From Saprospiraceae bacterium (GTDB lineage Bacteria > Bacteroidota > Bacteroidia > Chitinophagales > Saprospiraceae), in assembly GCA_016718505.1 (NCBI GenBank), contig JADKDE010000003.1:124001-188000 (forward strand): a stretch of 64,000 nucleotides of DNA, read 5' to 3'. Under the pieces are notes generated by a model. The model was not told where the DNA came from. It saw nothing but the letters and a program-made list of their open reading frames with translations, and did no database searches. The position numbers and the translations under genes are program-made. Of this stretch, positions 26,436-35,931 are shown piece by piece. Position 1 is the stretch's first letter. Each line of letters begins with the position of its first letter.

Positions 26436-27698
26436 TCAATCATCGTGAGGTCGTCCTTTTATCTTCCCAGCGCGATATTTCTTTTCTTCCTCCTCCATTG
26501 CTTTTTTCTCAGCATCAGTCCATTCGATGACGCCTGGTTTGCTCATATCTGGCTGCCCTGCATCCACCCAAGCCGTGTACCAAAGCGACCCGATGGTATG
26601 AATCGAAGCTCTCCATCGATCCTCTATCATTCCATCCATCTGAACTTCGTATTCTTTGGCATATTCTGGACACTGGGCTCTCACGACCAGACCTAGCCGC
26701 TCCGCTTGACAATACTGCTGATCCGTTGGATACGTTTGGCTCAATCGCTTCTCGATCGTTAAGACAGAATCTACAAAAGCGTGGCTATCAAAGACGATTT
26801 TCCAAAAATATTCATTCGGTTTTTTTATATATACAGCCGAGCCAACCAAAGCATCATATTCCAAGTCAGCGAACAATTCAGGGATCCTACTCTCCCAAAA
26901 TCCATGGATGCCATCTTGGCCAGTCAGCTGTCCATTGTAGTTAGAACAAGTGTGCAGCGGCACATGCGCATCCCCGACATAATGCCCGAATTCTGTAGAA
27001 AGTTTTAATATCTGCTTGTGATCTCTCTCCTTGAAAGCCGTAACCAATTTGGCAAACATGCTGGTCAAATTGTAAGGATTTACTCCATGTTCCGATAGAT
27101 GATCTTCGGGCTCTATCACCCCAGGTGGCAAGGTTATTCCGAACAATGCATTGAACGAATCCACTGGTGAAACAATCTCATCGTCGTAATATTTATAGAC
27201 AAAATTCCTCAAGAAAAAAGGCTTGTACTTAGCCACATGTATGACACTTCGCACTTTTTTTCCATTCCATTTCCCTTCCAGGCAGACCGAATCTTTGCCA
27301 TTCCTAAGAAACTCCGCTTTACAAATCCTAACAGTATCTCCTGCACCATTCTTCCAAATCCAGTCCGTATAGTACATCAGTGCAGTATTCCAGTCTCTGG
27401 GCAAATTGTCGAATGGCATCTTCCCATATCGATCCAAATCTATATAATGCCTCGCCCCTTCGTGCTTCGTCGCATATCGCCTCTTGTCGGGATCCACCGC
27501 GTGTTCCGTAACGTATTCGATATTTTTTTTATAAAACACCATCATCTCAGGAGGTAGCGTAAAAACGGCCAATCGATTGATCCTTTTATGTCCGAAAAAT
27601 CCCCACTTCCCATCAGGTGGGTTCGGCCTAGCTTCTACACCATTGCACGTCATAACAAACGCAAAAACCCCTATTACTAAACTCCAATTTCTAAGCAT
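26436..27698 (-). CDS. Secreted S1/P1-nuclease / zinc phospholipase C-like protein
   Basis: 420 residues from the ATG at 27698, which opens a signal peptide (MLRNWSLVIGVFAFVMTC). A longer reading up to 27842 would run through a structured repeat and is rejected. The mature protein begins KWGFFGHKRINRLAVFTLP, where Trp1 and His would be zinc ligands of the P1 nuclease/phospholipase C fold, and continues with HYIDLDRYG and EFGHYVGDAHVPLHTCSNY...GIHGFWESRI, supplying further His/Asp/Glu ligands. These enzymes cleave single-stranded nucleic acid or phospholipids outside the cell; which one is not decided by sequence. The C-terminal tail is Lys/Glu-rich. Confidence 0.8.
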   Translation of the reverse strand: MLRNWSLVIGVFAFVMTCNGVEARPNPPDGKWGFFGHKRINRLAVFTLPPEMMVFYKKNIEYVTEHAVDPDKRRYATKHEGARHYIDLDRYGKMPFDNLPRDWNTALMYYTDWIWKNGAGDTVRICKAEFLRNGKDSVCLEGKWNGKKVRSVIHVAKYKPFFLRNFVYKYYDDEIVSPVDSFNALFGITLPPGVIEPEDHLSEHGVNPYNLTSMFAKLVTAFKERDHKQILKLSTEFGHYVGDAHVPLHTCSNYNGQLTGQDGIHGFWESRIPELFADLEYDALVGSAVYIKKPNEYFWKIVFDSHAFVDSVLTIEKRLSQTYPTDQQYCQAERLGLVVRAQCPEYAKEYEVQMDGMIEDRWRASIHTIGSLWYTAWVDAGQPDMSKPGVIEWTDAEKKAMEEEEKKYRAGKIKGRPHDD

Positions 27699-27734
27699 AT
27701 CCACCGTGATTGTAATTTTTTTAATTATTAATTT

Positions 27735-27815
27735 GGCGAGACCCTCTTTCGTCTTTAGGACGATATCAGGTCGGGTCATCCGCTTTACTTCGTGTCCGCT
27801 CCTACCCCTCTCGCG
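27735..27815 (-). repeat. Structured intergenic repeat, copy 4 (degenerate)
   Basis: On the minus strand: outer stem GCGAGA (27809-27814) with TCTCGC (27736-27741), the conserved GTAGGAGCGG, and a hairpin TCGTC-CTAAA-GACGA (27749-27763). The GGAACCCA linker and hairpin 1 are poorly kept. It lies upstream of the nuclease gene and 160 bp after the end of the CDF gene. Confidence 0.5.
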
Positions 27816-27975
27816 CTTGGTTTTTTCTATAACAAGAATCATCCCTCTCCCCCTACAAATATAATCTAATTTGTACAGGATTGTATGTATGCTGTGGATT
27901 TTTTTTATGAAATGAATTCTGTGCTTTGTACAGCAAAGTATCTATGCTATTGGACAATTTTGTATCAAACTGCTT

Positions 27976-28844
27976 TTATCGATCTGGCTCGATATGGATC
28001 AGTACATTGCCCAATTCTGGATTTTTGCCTTCAATGCGTCTTGCAATTTATGCGAAAGATCGTGTCCTTCTTTTACAGAAATATTGGCATCTACCGAAGC
28101 GTGTAGATCTACATAATACTTCATTCCTGTCTTCCTTACAAAACACTTCTCCGTGCCTGTTATTCCTTTGACTCCTGCTGCTATCTCTCGGATCTCCAAC
28201 ACCAGATCATCGTACAGATGTTCGTCCATTATTTCGGCCAATGCGGGTCTAAAAATTTTATACGCATTATAAAATATGAATCCAGCGGCAACCAAGGCCG
28301 CCCAGTCATCGGCCGTCTCGTAGCCAGGACCAAAATATATGGCAATGGCTATTCCTATAAATGCCGCTATAGAAGTGAAGGCATCGCTTCTATGGTGCCA
28401 AGCGTCCGCCTTGAGCGCGGAACTTTTGGTTTCTTTGGCTTTTTTCATCACCATTTGAAATGAAATCTCCTTCCAAAGAATGAGTGGAGCAAGGAGGTAT
28501 AATGTCCATATTTTGGGTAAATCGTGGGTCGTTTGGATATTCTCAATGCTCTCAATGGCTATGATCAAACCCGAAGCGAAAAGAAAACCAACTACCAGCA
28601 CCGTGATCAGTGGTTCAGCTCTGCCATGTCCATAGGGATGGTTTTCGTCTGGGGGCTTACTCGCGTATTTTATCCCTAATAATACCAAAAACGACGCCAA
28701 TATATCTGTAATGGACTCTATGGCATCGGCTATCAAAGCAAAAGAATTGCCGAATATTCCCGCTAATGTCTTTATGATAGCTAGTATTACATTACCGATG
28801 ATACTGAAATATGTAGCACTTAGGGCTTTTTGTTCATTTGTCAT
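27976..28844 (-). CDS. Cation diffusion facilitator transporter with frameshifted C-terminus
   Basis: Exports divalent metals (Zn2+, Fe2+, Mn2+ or similar) against protons. The membrane domain has SFALIADAIESITDIL, with metal-site Asp in helix 2, then HPYGHGRAEP and KADAWHHRSDAFTS, the metal-site HxxxD in helix 5. The cytosolic domain has YYVDLHASVDANISVKEGHDL. As read, the frame stops at 27999 after KIQNWAMY. Adding one A (one T on the plus strand) in the run at 28022-28026 gives KNPELGNVLIHIEPDR and a stop at 27976, the expected family end of about 289 residues. The shift is probably a sequencing error. Confidence 0.88.
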
Positions 28845-28929
28845 TCTGGTATAAAATTATCATAATTTCTCCATAAAAAACAAGATAACGAAGAAAGATT
28901 TATTGTCGCTCAGAAATGGCCAAAATAAC

Positions 28930-29060
28930 AAGCGCACCATGGGATGGGAGTGGTCTCATCTCCTAAGAGATGAGAGTCAGGTCCATTGGGATGCATCCCT
29001 CAGGTTAGGACCTGACGGAACCCACGTACAGCCCGATCCGAACGCAGTAAGGAGGTGCCA
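28930..29060 (+). repeat. Structured intergenic repeat, copy 5
   Basis: Outer stem GCACC (28934-28938) with GGTGC (29054-29058). AGTGG is followed by hairpin 1 TCTCATCTC/GAGATGAGA (28954-28975). Hairpin 2 is GTCAGGTCC/GGACCTGAC (28976-28984 with 29008-29016), with a nested palindrome GGGATGCATCCC in its loop. The linker GGAACCCA follows at 29017-29024. It lies between the divergent CDF and recQ genes and would be in the recQ leader if transcription started upstream. Confidence 0.75.
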
Positions 29061-29113
29061 TAAAAAATATATCCAAATAAACATGTATTTTTGACTGAGT
29101 GCTAAGATTTCGT

Positions 29114-31018
29114 ATGGATACAAATATACATCATATACTCAAGCAATTTTGGGGCTTTGACCGATTCAGACCCTTGCAGGAGACCATCATTCGGCAGGTT
29201 TTGGAAGGCAAGGATACCCTCGCTCTGCTGCCTACAGGTGGGGGAAAATCGATATGCTTTCAAGTACCAGGATTGGCTCTTGGGGGGATGACCATCGTGG
29301 TGACGCCCTTGATTGCCCTGATGAAAGACCAGGTTGCGAACCTCAAGCGAAAAGGAATAAAGGCTACTGCGATATATTCTGGGTTAGATCCACGGCAAAT
29401 CAAAGCCATCCTAGACAATGCAGAGAGTGCTTACTATCAATTTCTATACTTGAGCCCAGAAAGACTACAAAGTGAGCGATTTCAGGAGCGATTGCCTAGA
29501 TTGGACATTCGGCTGATCGTAGTGGATGAGGCGCATTGTATCTCTCAGTGGGGGTATGATTTCAGGCCCGAATACTTGCAAATTCCGACGCTGAAAGCCT
29601 TTTATCCCGAAGTACCCATCATGGCACTGACGGCAACGGCAACGCCCGAAGTAGCGCGAGACATCCAAGAAAAACTTGAATTCAAGCGGTCGAATATCCA
29701 TCAAGCGAGTTTTAATCGGCCTAACATTTCTTACAACACGCTTTTGACCGATCGAAAAAGACATGAGCTATTTGACAAACTTAGGCATCACCCAGGAAGC
29801 ACGATTGTCTATGTGCGCAGTCGAATTAAGACCGTAGAAATAGCCAAATACCTAATCCAAAATGGTTATCACGCAGACTTTTATCACGCAGGTTTAGAGC
29901 TCAAGACCAGGGAGAAAAAGCAGGACGCATGGATAAAGGGAGCTTGCCCCATCATGGTTTGTACGAATGCCTTTGGGATGGGAATAGATAAGCCAGATGT
30001 GCGATTGGTCGTCCATATGGATGCTCCAGATAGCCTAGAAGCGTATTTTCAGGAGGCCGGTAGGGCGGGTCGAGATGAACGGGATTCCAGTACATACTGG
30101 TTTTGGGATGAAAACGATATGGAGAAACTTAATTACCAATTGGAAATGTCGTTTCCTCCTTTGGATTCCATCCGTTTATTGTACGAAACGCTGGGCGCTT
30201 ACTTAGGTGTTCCCTTAGAATTCGGCGAGGGTCAGAGCTATGATTTTGAGCTCCAAGATTTTATCCAACGATACCAATTAAATCCCCTGGCCTGTATCGG
30301 AGGACTTAAAATATTGCAAGATGAGGGTTATATCATACAGGAAGAAGAATTCAACTCTAGGGCCAAAATCCTATTCATGGTCAGCCACGACTATCTCTAC
30401 GAATATTTACTAAAACATCCCCAAATGGATTTTTTTGTAAAGACATTATTGCGATTGTATCAAGGCGTAATGACCAATTTCGTGCCCATAGACGAGGCCA
30501 AATTGGCGGAATTCCTGAAAGTGGATGCACCTACTTTGAAGGCACTTATGCGCAAACTGGAAACCGACGATGTAATCGAATATTATCCGGCACTGACCAA
30601 GCCACAGCTGAGGTACCTAGCGCCTAGGATGCCAAAAAAGCTATTAGCCTTCGATGAAAAACGCCTCCGTTTTCTCAAGGAAAGAAGGAAAACTATGATC
30701 GAAAAGGTGAGTGAATTTCTGCACAGTACACGTTGTCGCTCTGCTTTTCTCCTCGACTATTTTGGAGAGAAAAATGCTCCAGATTGTGGTCATTGTAGTG
30801 CTTGTCTAACCCGACAAAAATCTATGATGACCCCACAAAATATCCAAGCAATGATCTTTGATGCTTTGAAGATACGCCCCTTGAAAATCGAAGAACTAAA
30901 GTCTCAATTGCCCGCGATTCCCTATAAGGATTTAGAGGTTCAATTGGCTCTCATGGCTCAGGAAAGGCGAATATCCATCCATCCCAATGGATTGATCTCG
31001 CTGAGAGATGAGGAATGA
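29114..31018 (+). CDS. recQ: ATP-dependent DNA helicase RecQ
   Basis: 634 residues from the ATG at 29114; an in-frame GTG at 29099 would add five residues. A 3'-5' helicase of recombination and fork repair. Helicase motifs are LLPTGGGKSICFQ (Walker A), VVDEAHCISQWGYDF (DEAH), ALTATATP and QEAGRAGRDERDS (motif VI). A four-Cys zinc module follows (TRCRSAFLLDYFGEKNAPDCGHCSAC), then a winged helix. No clear HRDC domain is seen at the C-terminus, as in many shorter RecQ proteins. It lies next to the Septu defence operon. Confidence 0.93.
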   Translation: MDTNIHHILKQFWGFDRFRPLQETIIRQVLEGKDTLALLPTGGGKSICFQVPGLALGGMTIVVTPLIALMKDQVANLKRKGIKATAIYSGLDPRQIKAILDNAESAYYQFLYLSPERLQSERFQERLPRLDIRLIVVDEAHCISQWGYDFRPEYLQIPTLKAFYPEVPIMALTATATPEVARDIQEKLEFKRSNIHQASFNRPNISYNTLLTDRKRHELFDKLRHHPGSTIVYVRSRIKTVEIAKYLIQNGYHADFYHAGLELKTREKKQDAWIKGACPIMVCTNAFGMGIDKPDVRLVVHMDAPDSLEAYFQEAGRAGRDERDSSTYWFWDENDMEKLNYQLEMSFPPLDSIRLLYETLGAYLGVPLEFGEGQSYDFELQDFIQRYQLNPLACIGGLKILQDEGYIIQEEEFNSRAKILFMVSHDYLYEYLLKHPQMDFFVKTLLRLYQGVMTNFVPIDEAKLAEFLKVDAPTLKALMRKLETDDVIEYYPALTKPQLRYLAPRMPKKLLAFDEKRLRFLKERRKTMIEKVSEFLHSTRCRSAFLLDYFGEKNAPDCGHCSACLTRQKSMMTPQNIQAMIFDALKIRPLKIEELKSQLPAIPYKDLEVQLALMAQERRISIHPNGLISLRDEE

Positions 31019-31175
31019 TGGGTAGAGTTGGATTGATTGACATAGAACTAATAAATGATTAACTTTTGGCCAAATTTTTAATTATTTATTAAAAATTATA
31101 AAACAAAATGATAATTTTAATTTTATACTTTCAATATGCATTTCAAGGAATAAATATTCGACAAACATATAGGTT

Positions 31176-32477
31176 ATGAAAATCAACAAATTGAATTTAA
31201 AGAATTTTCGCTCATTTGAAAATTTTGAAGTTAAGTTTCCACAAAAGATTACAGCATTAATTGGGCCAAACGGTGCTGGGAAAACGTCTATTCTTGATGC
31301 GATAGCGATATGTATGACTCACTTTACTGGGGAATTATTGTCAGAGGAAAAAAACAGTTACGATATTGAAAGTTGGTTTAAATCCAAGGACATAACAAAT
31401 AATTTTGATGATGGGAGTTGCAGAATCAGCTGCGATTTTAACCGTCAGAAACAAACAAAATTATTTGAAATTAAGGTAATAAAAAGGAGATATGAAAAAG
31501 GGCTTAAATTTGATAAAAACCCAAAACAATTTGCGAATGAACTCAAAGCTAAAATTCTTTCTGGTGAAATTAAATCCACACCTATAATAGTATATTTCAA
31601 TGTCAATAGAACACGTATAGTTGAACTGCCGAAGAAGAATTCTAGCATCAATAATCCACTTCTTCTGTCTTATGAAAATTCTCTTTCATTAAATCTCCCA
31701 AGTTTTTCTACATTTGAAAAATGGTTTATCAATAGTGTAATAGAAGAAAATGAATTAAAAGTCAATTCAGAAAATTTCGAAGTAGAACTGCCGTCATTAA
31801 AATTCATTCGCAATATTTTAGAAGAATATTTAACATATATTGAACCAAATACATTTGGCAAAATTTCTACTTCAACATCCAAAGGAAAATATCCTGATTT
31901 TGAAGTTGAGACCCAAAAATATATTACGATAGAAAAACATGGAAAAAAATTATCTTTTAATCAATTATCACATGGTGAAAGAATGATGCTAGGTATGGTT
32001 TGCGAAACTGCGAGGAGATTATTTTTGGCTAATCCTGAAGACCCTAAATTAGGTTCAGGAATTATACTTATTGATGAATTGGAATTACATCTCCACCCTA
32101 AATGGCAATTAAATATAATCAAAGCTTTTGAAAAATCTTTTCCAAATCTATCCATTATTTTCACCACACATTCGCCACTGGTTTTATCTGGTCTTCGAAG
32201 AGAAAGTATAAAAATAATACAAAACGGAATTGAAATTACTAACGAAGAATTACCTGATATTTATTCTGATTCCGCTGATGAAATATTGTTTCAATTGATG
32301 GAATCTGCAAACAGTAATTCAGAATATGATGATTTAAAGAGTGAATTAGACACTTTATTCATGAATCTAGAATTTGAAAAAGCCTTCGAATTGTTGAAAA
32401 AAGTAAAATCTCAGGTAGCTTCAAATCCTAGTTGGTTGAATGATTATGAACAAAAATTATTATTTGCAATATCATGA
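31176..32477 (+). CDS. ptuA: Septu anti-phage system ATPase PtuA
   Basis: 433 residues. An SMC/RecF-like AAA ATPase with Walker A GPNGAGKTSILDAIA at about residues 30-44, the ABC signature region FNQLSHGERMMLGM, Walker B GIILIDELELHLHP and the switch His in IIFTTHSPLVLS. The coding strand is distinctly AT-rich against its neighbours, suggesting acquisition. It overlaps the HNH gene by 4 bp (ATGA). In Septu type I the ATPase and the nuclease form a complex that degrades DNA during phage infection. The retron Ec78 effector pair is related, but there is no reverse transcriptase here. The family assignment rests on the pair, since the ATPase alone is generic. Confidence 0.8.
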   Translation: MKINKLNLKNFRSFENFEVKFPQKITALIGPNGAGKTSILDAIAICMTHFTGELLSEEKNSYDIESWFKSKDITNNFDDGSCRISCDFNRQKQTKLFEIKVIKRRYEKGLKFDKNPKQFANELKAKILSGEIKSTPIIVYFNVNRTRIVELPKKNSSINNPLLLSYENSLSLNLPSFSTFEKWFINSVIEENELKVNSENFEVELPSLKFIRNILEEYLTYIEPNTFGKISTSTSKGKYPDFEVETQKYITIEKHGKKLSFNQLSHGERMMLGMVCETARRLFLANPEDPKLGSGIILIDELELHLHPKWQLNIIKAFEKSFPNLSIIFTTHSPLVLSGLRRESIKIIQNGIEITNEELPDIYSDSADEILFQLMESANSNSEYDDLKSELDTLFMNLEFEKAFELLKKVKSQVASNPSWLNDYEQKLLFAIS

Positions 32478-33070
32478 TTTTGATTTCAAAAGACAATGTA
32501 ACTGAACCTGATTGCTTGAAAGAGTTTAAGGCAGACTCCAAAAATAAATACAGCCAATTACCATCTTCATGTAAGGCCGAAATTCGGGAATTACTTAAAT
32601 TTAATCAAAAAGGAGTATGTGCTTATTGCCAACAAAAGTTTAGGTCGGAGGTGTTTATTGAACACTACATTTCACAAAAAGCCAATAGGAACGTGAGTTT
32701 GAATTTTGAGAATTTCTTAGGGGTATGTTCTGGGAAAAACTACCTTAATCTGGAGGCTAAAACTAATGAGCATGAAGCACATTGTAGTAACCATAGGGGT
32801 TCAACCCTTCTGCATCTGGATCCGAGAATATTAGATCACATCAATATGGTTTCTTTTAATAATGACGGGACAATTCTTTCATTGGATACTCAATTCAATA
32901 CCGATTTGAATATAACCTTAAATTTAAACTTACCTTTTTTGAAAAAACGAAGAAAAGATGCTTTTGATAAAATGTTTGCAAATTTAGTCTCTATGAATAA
33001 AACACTAAAGTTAAATAAGAAGGAACTCTACCAAAAAGCGAAAAATGGAATAGAAAAGCCATTTGAGTGA
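32474..33070 (+). CDS. ptuB: Septu anti-phage system HNH nuclease PtuB
   Basis: 198 residues. The TIGR02646-type HNH pattern is visible: CAYCQQKF (Cys pair), then IEHYISQK carrying the catalytic His, NFENFLGVCSG, and HCSNHRG with a further Cys/His pair. These would bind zinc and the catalytic metal. It overlaps ptuA by 4 bp, so the two are translationally coupled. In the known system PtuB is the DNA-cutting subunit held and triggered by PtuA. A terminator-like hairpin follows the stop, closing a two-gene operon. Confidence 0.82.
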   Translation: MILISKDNVTEPDCLKEFKADSKNKYSQLPSSCKAEIRELLKFNQKGVCAYCQQKFRSEVFIEHYISQKANRNVSLNFENFLGVCSGKNYLNLEAKTNEHEAHCSNHRGSTLLHLDPRILDHINMVSFNNDGTILSLDTQFNTDLNITLNLNLPFLKKRRKDAFDKMFANLVSMNKTLKLNKKELYQKAKNGIEKPFE

Positions 33071-33074
33071 AACA

Positions 33075-33112
33075 ATGAAACTGTTTCTGAGTTTTCAGGT
33101 TTCATTTTATTT
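33075..33112 (+). terminator. Terminator-like hairpin after ptuB
   Basis: ATGAAACTG (33075-33083) pairs with CAGGTTTCAT (33096-33105), with one bulged G, followed by the T-rich TTTATTTC. Confidence 0.5.
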
Positions 33113-33176
33113 CAATTAAATAAATTCATGGAAAACTAATTTTCACCCTCCTCCCCCATTTCTTCCATCAAATGCT

Positions 33177-33184
33177 TAACTTTG
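33177..33184 (+). promoter_or_regulatory. -7 promoter element for the HAD phosphatase gene
   Basis: TAACTTTG fits TAnnTTTG, 22 nt before the ATG at 33207. Confidence 0.45.
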
Positions 33185-33206
33185 TCGCCCATCTTTTTAT
33201 TTTGTT

Positions 33207-33842
33207 ATGTTTAAAATCATCGTATTTGACTTTGGAAATGTTATCCTAGATATTGAAATGGAGAAAACGGAGCAAGCGCTATCGGCTCTTCTCGGCATTC
33301 AGTACAATGTGATGAACCAAGGCAATGTACCCCAAATTTTTTTGGATTATGAAATGGGTTTGGTTAGTGAATCTCAATTTTTTGACGGGTTAAAATCGCT
33401 TGCGCCATCGAAAATTTTGGATAAAAAAGATCTGCTCGATGCATGGAACGCTTTATTAGGGACCATAGCTCCTGAAAAAATCCAATGGATTATGGAGTTG
33501 AGAAAAAAAGGCTTCAAAACGGCATTGCTTAGCAACACCAACCACACGCATATTCAACAAGCACTAAGTACCATTCGAAGTAGTTTTCGTGGCCTAGATT
33601 TTGAAAATGATTGTTTTGATTATGTTTTTTATTCGCATGAAATACATTTAAGAAAGCCCAATCCAGATATTTATCTTTACGTTGAAAAACAGATAGGCTT
33701 GAAGGGTTCTGAAATTCTCTTTATCGACGACAATCGCGAGAATATACTAGCTGCGCAAACCCTCGGATGGAACTGTATCTGGCTCCAAGACAGAGACCTT
33801 TTGATACCTACTGTTCAAGATATTTTAAGCAACAAAAAATAA
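33207..33842 (+). CDS. HAD-family phosphatase (YihX-like)
   Basis: 211 residues. HAD motif I is DFGNVILDI (nucleophile Asp; the Gly-Asn-Val form is typical of YihX-type sugar phosphatases). Motif II is LLSNTNHTH, motif III the Lys in LRKPNPDIY, and motif IV FIDDNREN. A helical cap lies between motifs I and II. Probably a cytosolic phosphatase of small sugar phosphates; the substrate is not predictable. recX starts 3 bp after the stop, so the pair is co-transcribed. Confidence 0.85.
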   Translation: MFKIIVFDFGNVILDIEMEKTEQALSALLGIQYNVMNQGNVPQIFLDYEMGLVSESQFFDGLKSLAPSKILDKKDLLDAWNALLGTIAPEKIQWIMELRKKGFKTALLSNTNHTHIQQALSTIRSSFRGLDFENDCFDYVFYSHEIHLRKPNPDIYLYVEKQIGLKGSEILFIDDNRENILAAQTLGWNCIWLQDRDLLIPTVQDILSNKK

Positions 33843-33845
33843 TCC

Positions 33846-34319
33846 ATGGCCAAGCATCTAACCCAAGCACAAGTCTTGGATAAACTCCAAAAATATTGCA
33901 TTTATCAAGACCGCTGCCATACGGAAGTACGAACAAAACTCCTCCAGCTGCAAGTATATGGGGATGAATTGGAAGAGGTGATGTCTAAGCTCATCGAAGA
34001 TGGATTCCTCAATGAGGAGAGATACGCCATCGCTTACGCCAGTGGAAAATTTAGGATAAATCATTGGGGCAAAAGGAAAATCATGCTAGGACTCAAATCC
34101 AAACATATCTCCGATTATTGCATCCAAAAAGCATTGCAAAAAATTGACCAGAAAGAATACAATGAAACCATTGTAAATCTCATCCAGAAGAAAGCAGCGA
34201 GCCTTTCAGAATTAGATGATTTTCATAAAAATCAAAGGGTTTTCCAATATATTTGGGGAAAGGGATATACTTATGAAGATATTTTACCGTTTATAAATAC
34301 GCCCAGTACTCCCTGTTAG
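33846..34319 (+). CDS. recX: Regulatory protein RecX
   Basis: 157 residues, helical, basic. Shows the tandem three-helix RecX pattern: CHTEVRTKLLQLQVYGDELEEVMSKLIEDGFLNEERYA, then FRINHWGKRKIMLGLKSK. RecX limits RecA filament growth. recA is not in the window. It lies 3 bp after the HAD phosphatase gene. Confidence 0.88.
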   Translation: MAKHLTQAQVLDKLQKYCIYQDRCHTEVRTKLLQLQVYGDELEEVMSKLIEDGFLNEERYAIAYASGKFRINHWGKRKIMLGLKSKHISDYCIQKALQKIDQKEYNETIVNLIQKKAASLSELDDFHKNQRVFQYIWGKGYTYEDILPFINTPSTPC

Positions 34320-34401
34320 ACCATATTCCTTCCAAAACAAAACGACTTAAAAAGTTTTTTATTTTTTCACATTAAATATTATAGTAATATATAATTAATT
34401 G

Positions 34402-34409
34402 TATATTTG
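34402..34409 (+). promoter_or_regulatory. -7 promoter element for the glucosaminidase gene
   Basis: TATATTTG fits TAnnTTTG, 22 nt upstream of the ATG at 34432. This supports 34432 over the upstream in-frame ATG at 34399, which would lie before the promoter. Confidence 0.5.
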
Positions 34410-34431
34410 CTACTTGATAAGTAATTTTGGT

Positions 34432-35889
34432 ATGAATAAATGGTTTTTCTTTTGCCTTTTGGTGGCAAATTGTTTGGCTTTAAGTGCGCAAAATCAACAG
34501 CAAGCCTATTTGGATTATGTTGAGACCTACAAGTATGTCGCCATCGAAGAAATGAAAAGAGGTGGCATCCCTGCCAGCATAAAATTGGCACAAGCATTGC
34601 TAGAATCCAATGCAGGACGCAGCAAACTTTCTCAAGGGTCTAACAATCATTTCGGGATAAAATGTGGGAAAAACTGGGAAGGATCCTATGCTCAGTTCAA
34701 AGACGACGATTACAAAAATGGCCTTTTGGTAGAGTCTTGCTTTAGGGCGTATAATGATGTGGTGGAGTCCTTCGCGGATCATACTGAATTTTTAAGAAAT
34801 AAGAATAAATATTCGAGGTATGGATTTCTTTTTACCCTAGATCCTTTGGACTATAAAGCATGGGCGTATGGATTAAAAGATGCTGGTTATGCCACCGATA
34901 TGAATTATCCAACCAATTTGATCGCCATCATAGAGCGATATGAACTATATAAATACGATTACGAAGGCAATGTGCCACCACCACCCGTTTATATTGGCAG
35001 CATTAAATCTCCAGGTTTTATCTATAATAACCAAGATTTACAACGTACAGAGGAGAATAATGTATTCATTCAAAATGACACAAAACTCTACGTTCCAGTA
35101 AGTATCACAACTCCTGCTGAGATTGCACATCTTCTCGATTTGAATGTCGAGGACTTGCTAGAATACAACGAAGGGCTAAAGGATGCCCACCAAAAAATTC
35201 ACCCTGGCGATCGCATTTATTTGCAGTCTAAGAGAAATTTCAATCATGGAAAAGAGCTTTGGCATTACGTCCGCCAAGGAGAGACGATGTACTATATTTC
35301 TCAATTATATGGCATAAAGTTGGATAAATTGTATCATAAAAACAGAATGGAAAACGGTACTGAGCCAGCCATTGGTGAAAAGATAAAATTGAGATGGCGA
35401 ATTGGCAAGGATGAAATCCCAAGACTGGCTAGTGAGATAAAATCAATTCTCCCGAATAAACCCATGGAATCAAATCCTGATACGGATATTTCACAAGATA
35501 TAATGCCGTTGCCTGAGCAAATAACACGACCAAAAGCTCAGCCACCTGTACCTGTCAAAACGGAAGTAATTAAAAAGCCAACCCCAAAGCCGAAGCCAGC
35601 CCCAACTTCCGTTCCTAAGCCAGCTGCGAAGACCATACCCGCAGCACAGCCCATTCCACCTAAAAGTGAGAGCATTCCACCTAAGACTGAGAGCATCCCA
35701 CCACCTGTGGAATCCGTAAAACCTCCAGTGGATAGCAATCAGGATGGCCACGAAGTCAGCCCTGGTGATACGGTTTATAATTTGAGTAAAAAATATGGCA
35801 TTAAGCCCGATCAAATACGCGAATGGAACGCCCTTTCGTCAGATTCTATAAAAATCGGACAAAAACTCATCATTAAAAAAGATAAATAG
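34432..35889 (+). CDS. Secreted glucosaminidase (GH73-like) with LysM domains
   Basis: 485 residues from the ATG at 34432, which opens a signal peptide (MNKWFFFCLLVANCLALSAQ). Residues of about 25-180 are a GH73/N-acetylglucosaminidase domain with LAQALLESNAGRSKLSQGS (the Glu is the likely catalytic acid) and NHFGIKC. LysM-like modules follow, e.g. HYVRQGETMYYISQLYGI, and the last one at the C-terminus (VSPGDTVYNLSKKYGI). Between them lies a Pro/Lys-rich linker with near-repeats of PPKSESI/PPKTESI. It cuts peptidoglycan glycan strands while bound to the wall. An outer-membrane-like protein gene follows 42 bp later. Confidence 0.88.
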   Translation: MNKWFFFCLLVANCLALSAQNQQQAYLDYVETYKYVAIEEMKRGGIPASIKLAQALLESNAGRSKLSQGSNNHFGIKCGKNWEGSYAQFKDDDYKNGLLVESCFRAYNDVVESFADHTEFLRNKNKYSRYGFLFTLDPLDYKAWAYGLKDAGYATDMNYPTNLIAIIERYELYKYDYEGNVPPPPVYIGSIKSPGFIYNNQDLQRTEENNVFIQNDTKLYVPVSITTPAEIAHLLDLNVEDLLEYNEGLKDAHQKIHPGDRIYLQSKRNFNHGKELWHYVRQGETMYYISQLYGIKLDKLYHKNRMENGTEPAIGEKIKLRWRIGKDEIPRLASEIKSILPNKPMESNPDTDISQDIMPLPEQITRPKAQPPVPVKTEVIKKPTPKPKPAPTSVPKPAAKTIPAAQPIPPKSESIPPKTESIPPPVESVKPPVDSNQDGHEVSPGDTVYNLSKKYGIKPDQIREWNALSSDSIKIGQKLIIKKDK

Positions 35890-35931
35890 TTTTTCTAAAA
35901 TTCGTATTTTTAAGAAAAATATAATTTCGAT

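Noticed and set aside
27699..27842. N-terminal extension of the S1/P1-like nuclease
   Set aside because: It would run through structured repeat copy 4 and hide the signal peptide that begins at 27698.
31176..33200. Retron Ec78-type system
   Set aside because: The ATPase/HNH pair is the same as in that retron, but no reverse transcriptase and no msr/msd-like region lies upstream or downstream. Septu fits better.
35491..35814. Trp/Arg-rich and Gly-rich reading frames on the minus strand
   Set aside because: They mirror the Pro/Lys linker of the glucosaminidase gene.
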